Source: Nitzschia sp. DOCU1 (taxonomy: Eukaryota; Bacillariophyta; Bacillariophyceae; Bacillariales; Bacillariaceae). Taken from it: a stretch of 64,000 nt of DNA. Every line of letters starts with the position of its first letter. Position 1 is the stretch's first letter. Of this stretch, positions 30,403 through 38,669 are shown in pieces. Location of the stretch: NCBI GenBank assembly GCA_951394045.1, contig OX595986.1, forward strand, positions 2,633,534 to 2,697,533, in the 5' to 3' direction. Both the position numbers and the translations under genes were made by a program. The notes beneath the pieces are model-generated. The model worked only from the letters and a program-made list of their open reading frames with translations. It did not search any database and was not told the DNA's origin.

Positions 30403-31644
30403 ATGAGCGAGCAAGGGGGTCAGTTTCCTGGACCGGAAGAAGAAAATGATCATGTTGTCATTTTTAAGGGTCGTTCGAATACAATCATTAACGTGCTGTC
30501 ATACGATGGCTCAGAGGCAAGGTCGCAGCAAGCTGAAGTTGTGGGCAAAGCCAGCGCCTAAATGCGTTTCACCGACGATATTACGCCCGATCGACCACTC
30601 ATTCACGGTCGCATCAGGTTCGGGACATGGCTCAAAGGCCGCATGTTTCCCCGCTGCGCCAACAATTTGTACCAAGAGCCTATACCATCCCATCCTCTCA
30701 ACAATATCCCGATTGTTCCAGGAAGTCAAGCCGGACCTGAGATTCAGGTATCAATCAAGCGTATTTATGTCCAGGCGCTGCAATTGGCAATTTCTCTACA
30801 AATATCCGAAAAGCCACTCGTGGAGATCGCTCGAATGCTAAAAATTGGAGACGATGTACATGTTATTGGACTTATTGAGGCGATTCTCACCGAGGAGTAC
30901 CTCTACATTATCACGCCGTTTTGTGAAGGCGGAAGTCTGGCAGAGATTGAATTTTGTCCGCTGTCTCCTACGCCGAATGTTCAATCTGAGGCCAAAGCCA
31001 GAACGATCTTTCGTGCAATGCTGGCTAATCTCATCTACTTGCGAGGTCATCGTATCTGTCACCGTGATATTGACCCGAGTAACTTCTTGGTGACCAAGGA
31101 CGGCCGTATTCTTGTGAGTGATTTGGCGATGTCAATCAAGGTTCCCGAAGGCGGCGTTGTCCGGCCATTTGGACGTTGTGGCAAACCGTCATACTGGCCA
31201 CCCGAGGTTCTCCTACAGGTGCCCTTTGATGCTTTTCACATTGATCTGTGGGCATGCATCTGCACTCTTTTTACCCTACTTATAGGGCAACCACTTTTCC
31301 TGGTGCCACATCCATTGGATATTGGTTTTCGCTACTGTATTTCAGGTGCTTTTGTTGATTTTGAAAATAGTTGGTACGATATTGAAGACGGACAGATTCA
31401 GGACTTTCTCACTCAGGATAATGAGCGTGTTCGAGCCGTTCTCGGGTCTCGAAATTTACAGTCTATTCACAACGTTCGCCATCGGGATATCGAATTTATT
31501 CGAGACGTTCTGCCCAAGATTAAGGCGCTTAGCCCCGAAGTACGAGAGCTCTTCCACAACTGTCTCAAGTTTCAACCGACGGAACGCTGGAGACTGGAGA
31601 ATGTGGTGAAATCCACATGGGTGAAAAATCGACTCCCTGGCTAG
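30403..31644 (+). CDS. Divergent protein kinase, with in-frame stop separating two start codons
   Basis: The kinase domain has VSIKRI (ATP-binding Lys), LVEIARMLK (helix C Glu), CHRDIDPSNFLV (catalytic loop; Asp and Asn kept, Lys replaced by Asp), VSDLAMSI in place of DFG, and YWPPEVLL for APE. It fits a Ser/Thr-kinase-like protein, possibly with altered catalysis. Two models exist. The simple one starts at the ATG at 30562 and gives 360 residues. However, an ATG at 30403 opens 52 codons in the same frame and ends in TAA directly abutting that ATG (TAAATG at 30559-30564). Removing a 96-bp stretch (30522-30617, donor GTCGCA, acceptor CATCAG) would join both parts in frame into 381 residues; that donor is weak. 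The span given covers both models. Confidence 0.65.
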
Positions 31645-31914
31645 TGAATACTCTGTTCGTAGGACACACTCTTCTCTCTGCAACATCTCGTACCGGGACC
31701 ATGACACGTCGCCACGGATCCCATTCTGTTGCTCCTTACTGCTGGAGGAGTTGGCCTCAATAGAGATCTAGCTAGGGCCACCAGCAAAGTTTCCATAAAA
31801 ATCACGCTCCTTTTTGTGCAATTTAGTCTTCAAATCTGCTTCGACAGGATGCAAGGCAACACAGTAGCACCTGCCTTTTATACCGTGAACTATATGTGAT
31901 GTTTCAAAACTCGT

Positions 31915-33107
31915 CTAGCTATTTCCGCCCTTGTGTTTCGTCACTCCAACCTCACTTATCCTTCGGGTTGCCGAACCTCGTTCAAGAGGCTTTTGTTGGG
32001 AACTATGCGGGGACCATCCAATGGCAAAGATGACCTGCGCCGAAGCTTCAACGTCCTTATCTCCGTCTGCCTCATCGGACTCTATTGGAAACATTTCGTC
32101 ATAGATACAGGCGGCTGCCAAGAATACATCCTTGCCAGTGTGTTCCCGCCGCCGCAGGGACGCGTTTCCTTCTCCCATGCGCTGCAAATGTTCCATCAAG
32201 ATTGCCGCATTAGGATATGAGATTCGCACAGTATCGACGTCGATTGTCGGCAAGGAGAATCCAGCACTTTGCAACAAAGAACCGACGTCGGACAATTCTA
32301 CAAATGGCCCAACATGGGCACCAACTCCCCCCTCCCTCTCCAATTCTGCTAGGACCATTGATACTCGTAACTCGGGGAGGGTAGTACCCCCTATCATGCT
32401 AAACATGAAACATCCATCCGGCTTTAAGACGCGCTGAGTTGGAGTTGTGATGATGTATCTGTGTTAGATTCAATTCGGGTCATCCCTTGCATCAATGATC
32501 AGCTAGATGAGCCCCTCGTGCGTACCTTGACTTCCTTGAAAAGACCGGGCAGATCGTTGATCCAATGCATTGCCTGAGAACTCAGAACCAAATCAAAAGT
32601 CCCGTCTGGAAATGGTAACGTGCCTTCTTCGTCGGCATGTAATCGGTACGTGTCGCATCGATGGCCTCCCTTCACTTGCTCCGACTCGTCTCGATGCAGC
32701 ATTATCTCACTCGAATCAATCTGCACTAGCTTTCTCACCCCACCAATTCCACCTTGACCCACAAATGCATCATCCGAACAAATTGCTTGGTGTATATATC
32801 CTGGTCCAGCGCCAATGTCAAGAGCTAATGGAAAGCCTTCGTCTCGTTTGATATCATCTAAACGATCGACCAGTCGATAAGCCATTTCTTGTCGAAAATA
32901 GTTGTAATCCACCACATCTTCTCCACCTTGTTGTTTCCATGCCAAATGTGCCCGCGCCGCGTTGTTGCGTTGTTTACATTTCAAGTCCCGATCAAAGGCG
33001 CTCGAAGTGCTCGTATCGACGGCGAAGGACCGCAAGGACAATGATGAAAGCAAAAGACTCCTCGTTCTGCATCTGCTGGTCAGGTGCCGCGTCAGCGTCC
33101 ACACCAT
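31915..33107 (-). CDS. NDUFAF5: Complex I assembly factor NDUFAF5 (mitochondrial methyltransferase-like)
   Basis: A mitochondrial protein that modifies the NDUFS7 subunit during respiratory complex I assembly. Exons are 33107-32526 and 32433-31915; the 92-bp intron joins LFKEVK to RVLKPDGCFMFSMIGG in frame, giving 366 residues. The first ~35 residues (VWTLTRHLTSRCRTRSLLL) are Arg/Ser/Leu-rich with no acids, as in a mitochondrial presequence. Family marks: FDRDLKCKQRNNAA at the start of the mature protein, LALDIGAGPGYI for SAM binding, SSQAMHWINDLPG, GGTTLPELRVSMVLAELERE, VGPFVELSDVG, and DTVRISYPNAAILMEHLQRMGEGN. These agree with NDUFAF5 across its length. Its promoter is now interrupted by the retrotransposon, whose edge is 185 bp upstream of the start codon. 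Confidence 0.93.
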
Positions 33108-33287
33108 ACTTCCACACACAAAATTTTCTCCTGTTAGTATTCCAGGCAAGATTATGCCTCGTCTGTGGGTCCAGGGAGATGAACAGTAGTAAAGTGCGGC
33201 GAAAGATATCTAATGGCAGAGGATCTCGTCATCGTGAAAAAAAACAACGGAAACCGTGACTGATTGGACCACTTACGGGTGGAAGGA

Positions 33288-33292
33288 CGGAC
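33288..33292. repeat. Target site duplication, left copy (CGGAC)
   Basis: Five bases directly outside the left LTR, repeated exactly at 42019-42023. A 5-bp duplication is the standard size for copia integrases. Confidence 0.9.
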
Positions 33293-33663
33293 TGTTGAGA
33301 TAGTACTGAAATATACGTAGATTTTCTGTATGACAACTCGAACTTGTGTTCAAATTATAAGTCGTTATCGAGTGCTAGGATTTGCTAGATCAACCTCTTG
33401 ATCTTGTTGAGTATGTTGAATGTATTAGAACCAACTCTTGCAATAGTATCTTCAACTTCATCGTCGGCTTCAATTTGTGGTAGTAATGGTAGTGGTGGTT
33501 TACAGCAAGATATCCTTCAATAGTCGAGGATCCAAAGATACGGTAGCTAGGGTCGACAAGATCCATTTCAAGATCCTCGACTCCTTTGATCTACCGAGGG
33601 ATCCATAACCCGTTGATTCAATCGACCTCAGTTCATGACCGGATGACGTAGGCAACCTCAACT
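33293..33663 (-). repeat. 3' LTR (downstream LTR of the minus-strand copia element)
   Basis: 371 bp, identical to the right copy as read. Here its plus-strand TGACGT core is at 33643-33648. It would supply the polyadenylation signal of the element. Its outer edge lies 185 bp upstream of the NDUFAF5 start codon, so antisense or ectopic promoter effects on that gene are possible. Confidence 0.95.
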
Positions 33664-33679
33664 CTCCCTCTCGATTGAA
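33664..33679 (-). other. Polypurine tract next to the 3' LTR
   Basis: In the sense direction TTCAATCGAGAGGGAG runs straight into the 3' LTR; GAGAGGGAG is the purine run expected to prime plus-strand synthesis. The same 16 bases occur again at 39241-39256. Confidence 0.75.
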
Positions 33680-33722
33680 GCTGCGAGGTCCATGATTGCA
33701 GAAGTCGAAGGACATATGACCA

Positions 33723-36700
33723 TCACCACCCTTGCGTCAATTTGCGTTCTCGTTCAAATTGGATCCGGCACAATCCTTTCGTCAAGTAATTGGCCCGTTG
33801 AAGGTCGGTGGATACCTTTTTGACTTGGATGCATCTTCTGCTGGTGTTGTCGTCTTCGTCGTCCTTGGGCCCTGCCCCTTTGATGTACTCCCAGAACCAA
33901 TGATAGGTTGTGAAGAAATATTTTGTGCGGTTGGTAATTTTTTGCTCGGTCATCAGTTGGAAACAAGCCTGGTTATCTTCATGGACGGTCGTCATGATCT
34001 CGGAGTTCAATTTTCGGTGTTCAGGGTGCACCATTGTCAAGACTTCTTGTACCAAGCGACGAATCGGGATCAGGTGACGGAGAGCCCCAGATGCGGCGGT
34101 ATATTCGGCTTCGAGCGTGGAAAGGCTTGTGCGTTGTTGGAGGTGGGATTTCCAAAGGAGGGGGCAACCGCCCAGCGTGATCAAAAATCCCGTTCGAGAC
34201 TTGGAGGCGGTTGGGGCGGTGTCAGGATCAACTTTGAAGAGTCCGGCCAAGTCGGCGTCAACCCAGAGGTCCAAGTTCAGATCGGTGCTTGGGTTGATGA
34301 TTGTTCCCCAATCGGCGGTCCCTTTGAGGTAGCGGAGGAGGTGCTTGACGGCAGTTGCATGACTTCGTTTCGGTTTGTGAACGAAGTGTCCGACTTGACT
34401 GACAGCAAAGGCAATGTCGATGCGAGTATTTGTAGAGAGGTAAAGTAGCGACCCAACTATCGAAGGATAGCTCCACTTCTCCTGCATTTCCTCACCTTCT
34501 GGATCGATTCCAAGCGGCACAGTGGAACAAGGCGTCCAGTTTGGATTACAATCTGTCATGCCGGCTTGTTCGAGGATCTTTTGGATCAGGCCGGGTTGAT
34601 TCATGTGGATTGATCCATCGCTTCTTTGTTCCAATTTTATCCCTAGGAAGCTTGAGAATGATTCTTCGCGGGTAAGTGCAAATCCTTCATCTTCGAGTTC
34701 CTTCACCAGTTTGTCAATCTCACTATCTGTTGGTGCCGCAATCCCAGCGTCGTCGACATACAGTACCATCATGAGTTTGGGTCGGTACAGTAGACAAGGG
34801 TCCTGCTTGGACTCAGTGAATCCGAGCTTCTTGAGGGACTTTCGGAGATGAAGCCACCATAGCCGTGGGCTAATTGACAAGCCATAGTGCGATTTCAGGA
34901 GCTTGAGACAGGTGTTGGCACCTTTGGTCGATTGGAATCCTCGGGGCAGTTGTAACCAGATGGGGTCTTTGAGGGTGGCCTGGACGAAGGCATTGGAAAA
35001 GTCAACGGTAGCCGTGACCCATTTCTTCAAGAGTGCGATGATTAGGAATACCCGCACTGTCGGCCAAGCCACAACAGGTGCGTAGGTTTCTCTGTCTTCA
35101 TCCTTCATGAGATCCCCTCGAGAACACCATCTGCCTTTGTATTTCTTGACTTCACCATCAGGTGCTTTCTTGCGGCGAAACGTCCAGGTTCCTGGATATA
35201 TTCTCCCTTTTGCTTCCGAGGTAGGTACTTCGATCCAGGTACCGTGGTCTTGGAGCTCTTGTATCTCACGTTGTGCCGCCTCACGCCATTGCTCCCTCTC
35301 TTCAGGAATTGCCATAGCCTCGTCCCAAGTCAGAGTGTCGGGATCTTTCATGCTGCCTGCGGTTGCGGCACGGTATGCTGCGGCTTCGAAGAAGGATGGG
35401 TCGGTTTCAACGCTGAAGTGGTTTGCCTGCGGTTGTTCGAAATCGTCGTTGAACAGGATTCGCGGTGAAAGGTCGGGAAAGTCTTCTTGGTTCCAATCGG
35501 CTGCCGTGCTTTCATCGTCGTCGATTACTCGCTGACCCAACGGAGGTAATGAGCTTGCTTCGCTGTCGTCGTCGTTGTTGTGAGCATCATTTGCGCCGTC
35601 AGCCTCGCTCTTCCAGCGAGCTGCCTTGTTCTCATACTCCTTGTTCAGTTGTTCCAGTGTTTTGGTAAGGGAGAGTTCAGTCGCATGGGCAGGACCATCG
35701 ACATTTCGGTATTGGCTTGATGCTGGGGTAACGCAGTCAATGTCCATCCATTGGTTGCTGACAACTTGATTTTGTTCTTCGATATCGGTGGTAAGTCTTC
35801 CCAATTCCTGTTGATGGTCTGGATTTATTGCACTTGATCCTTGTTCACTGACATCGTCGGTGTCCAAAGTTTCACTTGGAGTTGATTTTAAGTCGTCAAA
35901 GCTGAAGTCAGCAAGGTAAGCCCCAAACTCTTGTCCTGGATGTGGCGCATCGGTTAGTTCGTGGCTCCGATCTAACTCCGTGTCGACATAGGATTGGTCA
36001 TTGGAGAGGCCATGGATCAACGGTCCGGGATTGTGGCGAGGATTTGCAAGCATGGTGAGGTGGTAATACAAGCTCGTTTCTCGGGTCGGTGTTGGGACTC
36101 GGCCACTTAGCAAGTAATTGACTCCAAGCCTTGCGATCAAGTCCTTGAACTCAGTTGGGTAAGTTCCTGCATTGTGATTCTGGAGTAGTATTCCTTCGTT
36201 GATCACACACAGGTTCTCTAACATTGCCTTGACTGTGAAAATCTTCAAAGGTAAGATTTTCCAGAGGAATCCAACCATGTATGCTGTTGCCCTTTCGATG
36301 TCCTTGTTTTCAAACAGGAAGGCGATGTGTTCAGGACAAGTGTAGACGAATCGTAGAAGGTTGCCGATATGCCTTGCATCTTGGGGCGGTTTTGCTGGAA
36401 ACTTCCATGGGCGCTGTTGATACATTGGGACTCCATTTCCGTCGATACTTCCTCCGTTGTGACGTAGATGATTGAACGAGCCGACATTGGAGTTTGGTTC
36501 ATCTTGGAGAAATCGATGGTCGAATCGCTTGCGGATGTAATCAAGTGTATTCTCGAGATCCAGCGCAAACCTTGATCGATCTCCTGGATATCCAATTGCG
36601 TAGTCAAGAGCTTGAACCACACGGAGAGGTAAGTTGGCAGATGACGGTGCCTTCACTCTCTCATTGTTCTCACTCATCACTCCTGTACTTGCTTCGTCTT

Positions 36701-38669
36701 CGCTGTCATACTCATCAGGATTTCGACGGCGGAATGCTTCGTAGGTAAGTCCTGTGTTTGTGCAGTTGACACAATATTGCCCGACTGTCCCTAATTCTTG
36801 ACAACGTTGACATTCTCCTACGTTGTACTCAGCTTCTTCTGTCGATTGCGAACCATCAAGGTAAGATTCGGCGTTGGCATCCTCATGTTCACTCGCTGAT
36901 ATCATGTTGACTTGATAGTCTTCAAAGGACATGTCGTCTGACCACTCGTCTTCGTCTCCTTCGTTGCTTTCAGGGTCGGATGGATAGTCTTGTTCCCATC
37001 GTTCCGAGTTTTCATCATCGTCATCAAATCCGTGGTAAGCGAATTCGAAATCCATGATGTTGTCAAATCGGAGGATCTCTCTTTCGATTTCTTGCAGGCT
37101 GAATTCGTATCCATACCCTTGGTGTCCATCAAAGCCAAGACGGGATGGGGCACGGCGTTGCCTCTGTGGCCTTGGTTGATGAATGGCTGGTTCGGAGCGT
37201 TTTCTTGGTGATGGTTTGACCTTGGAGATTGCTAACGGTGGCTGTGGTAACGGAGTCGGTGGCATTTGCGATGCGGTGGGCTGCGATGCGATAGGTGTGC
37301 TAGGGAGCGTCGGTGAGACTGGTTGAGGTGGGGTTGGAAGCACTAGCGGCGATGGTGTCGCTGGCGATGGGGTCACCGGCGGTGATGGAATCGTGATCGG
37401 TGATGGAGTTTGAGGCGCTGTTGTCGATTGCTCGCTTTTGCTCTTGCTCTTCTCCCTCTCAATCGGCGACGAGTGCTCGGAAGGCGGAGGCGGGAGTGCG
37501 TCAGGGATGAGCAGTGGGGGCGGTGGGTGGGCGTCGAAGGCGGTGCGAACGCGCTCTTGTTGTGTGGATGGCGGCTCGCTTGTTTCTTCGTCTTGCAGGT
37601 TTCCAATTTCGTCTTCAATTACAGGGTATTGAAAGACAGAGTCACCGAACAACTTGGTCCATTGCGGGGTTCCGAAGTCGGGTAGCTCTTCAACATTGGC
37701 CGCCACTGTTGCAAACCAATCGTCAAAGACGCAGTGCCACTGCGGAGTTATAGATCCTGTTCCCGTATTCAAAACAAAAGGTACGCTTGAAGCATGACGG
37801 GTGCTCAAACCCATGTGCATTGTTCTGTCTGATCGCACTTTGAAACGTGGTATTTTCTTACCATCTTGTAGTCCCTTTTCCAGTACATACACAGGTGAGC
37901 CCCAGACGTGGAGATCGTGTAGCTTGGATTGAGGCCATCGTGTGCGGGTAAAGACATCGTGGGGGCTGAGTCCAGTGGTCAGGCTAGGCATGTGGTTGAA
38001 TAGAAACACTGCGTAGTCCACCGCCATTGGCCAAAGGCACGGGTCTGCCATCTCTGGCCAGTGGATCGCGGAGTGCAGCATCATAACTCGTGCCATGGTA
38101 AGTATCGATCGGATGGCTCTTTCCGCAACACCATTGTGATGATGTGCTCCCACACCTGCAAATTTCAAAACTTGTCGATAGGTCTCTAGGTGCTTGGAGA
38201 AACCACTTGATGTGAATGCAGAGCCGTTGTCGGAGACGTAAGTACTCGGGATAACACCGCAATCGCGTGCCATCGATTCGAAGTCGTTCTTGGCCTTCAG
38301 AGTCTCGTGGGTGTTCAGATGTTTCTGGTAAGTGACGTGGACGTAGCCGGAGCACTGATCAACGAATAGTGCCCCACCACTGTACATCTCACTGTCACTT
38401 GTCTTTCCTTTCGATTCGTAGAGCCTTCCTTTGGTGCTGCATACGAAATGATCGACGCTGATTTGCTCTCCGGGATGCAGGGCGTTTTCCTTCAACACTC
38501 CTTGGCGGTCCTTGACTTGAGTGGTCGCGTTGCCTGGGATGGAGCGGCGTACTTGAGCACCGAAGAGGCATGCGGCACATTTGGGTGGTGACGTGATTCG
38601 ACAACAACTTTGATGTAAGTTGCGTTTGGCGGCATTCGATTGTTCCTGAAGGCAGTAGAAGTCGGCAAG
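33723..38669 (-). CDS. Copia Pol: integrase - reverse transcriptase - RNase H
   Basis: The frame is open from 38669 (after a TAA) to 33723, 1648 codons, with no ATG before the integrase, so it depends on a -1 shift from Gag. It begins with the Cys pair PPKCAACLFGAQ of the pre-integrase zinc finger, then ISVDHFVCSTKGRL. The integrase core has Asp in LFVDQCSGYVHV, Asp in YVSDNGSAFT, and Glu in HHHNGVAERAI. A proline-rich then acidic linker of about 700 residues follows, containing a zinc-ribbon-like CQRCQ...YCVNC. Reverse transcriptase begins GTWIEVPTSEAKGRIYPGTW and has the active site LYVDDAG (YVDD). RNase H ends the protein with WVDADLAG, STLEAEYTA and VHEDNQAC. The frame is intact and all polymerase catalytic residues are present. 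Confidence 0.93.
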   Translation of the reverse strand, partial: LADFYCLQEQSNAAKRNLHQSCCRITSPPKCAACLFGAQVRRSIPGNATTQVKDRQGVLKENALHPGEQISVDHFVCSTKGRLYESKGKTSDSEMYSGGALFVDQCSGYVHVTYQKHLNTHETLKAKNDFESMARDCGVIPSTYVSDNGSAFTSSGFSKHLETYRQVLKFAGVGAHHHNGVAERAIRSILTMARVMMLHSAIHWPEMADPCLWPMAVDYAVFLFNHMPSLTTGLSPHDVFTRTRWPQSKLHDLHVWGSPVYVLEKGLQDGKKIPRFKVRSDRTMHMGLSTRHASSVPFVLNTGTGSITPQWHCVFDDWFATVAANVEELPDFGTPQWTKLFGDSVFQYPVIEDEIGNLQDEETSEPPSTQQERVRTAFDAHPPPPLLIPDALPPPPSEHSSPIEREKSKSKSEQSTTAPQTPSPITIPSPPVTPSPATPSPLVLPTPPQPVSPTLPSTPIASQPTASQMPPTPLPQPPLAISKVKPSPRKRSEPAIHQPRPQRQRRAPSRLGFDGHQGYGYEFSLQEIEREILRFDNIMDFEFAYHGFDDDDENSERWEQDYPSDPESNEGDEDEWSDDMSFEDYQVNMISASEHEDANAESYLDGSQSTEEAEYNVGECQRCQELGTVGQYCVNCTNTGLTYEAFRRRNPDEYDSEDEASTGVMSENNERVKAPSSANLPLRVVQALDYAIGYPGDRSRFALDLENTLDYIRKRFDHRFLQDEPNSNVGSFNHLRHNGGSIDGNGVPMYQQRPWKFPAKPPQDARHIGNLLRFVYTCPEHIAFLFENKDIERATAYMVGFLWKILPLKIFTVKAMLENLCVINEGILLQNHNAGTYPTEFKDLIARLGVNYLLSGRVPTPTRETSLYYHLTMLANPRHNPGPLIHGLSNDQSYVDTELDRSHELTDAPHPGQEFGAYLADFSFDDLKSTPSETLDTDDVSEQGSSAINPDHQQELGRLTTDIEEQNQVVSNQWMDIDCVTPASSQYRNVDGPAHATELSLTKTLEQLNKEYENKAARWKSEADGANDAHNNDDDSEASSLPPLGQRVIDDDESTAADWNQEDFPDLSPRILFNDDFEQPQANHFSVETDPSFFEAAAYRAATAGSMKDPDTLTWDEAMAIPEEREQWREAAQREIQELQDHGTWIEVPTSEAKGRIYPGTWTFRRKKAPDGEVKKYKGRWCSRGDLMKDEDRETYAPVVAWPTVRVFLIIALLKKWVTATVDFSNAFVQATLKDPIWLQLPRGFQSTKGANTCLKLLKSHYGLSISPRLWWLHLRKSLKKLGFTESKQDPCLLYRPKLMMVLYVDDAGIAAPTDSEIDKLVKELEDEGFALTREESFSSFLGIKLEQRSDGSIHMNQPGLIQKILEQAGMTDCNPNWTPCSTVPLGIDPEGEEMQEKWSYPSIVGSLLYLSTNTRIDIAFAVSQVGHFVHKPKRSHATAVKHLLRYLKGTADWGTIINPSTDLNLDLWVDADLAGLFKVDPDTAPTASKSRTGFLITLGGCPLLWKSHLQQRTSLSTLEAEYTAASGALRHLIPIRRLVQEVLTMVHPEHRKLNSEIMTTVHEDNQACFQLMTEQKITNRTKYFFTTYHWFWEYIKGAGPKDDEDDNTSRRCIQVKKVSTDLQRANYLTKGLCRIQFERERKLTQGW

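Noticed and set aside
33732..34448. Plus-strand 238-residue frame antisense to the retroelement RNase H
   Set aside because: It is the shadow of the conserved RNase H region and starts without a proper leader.
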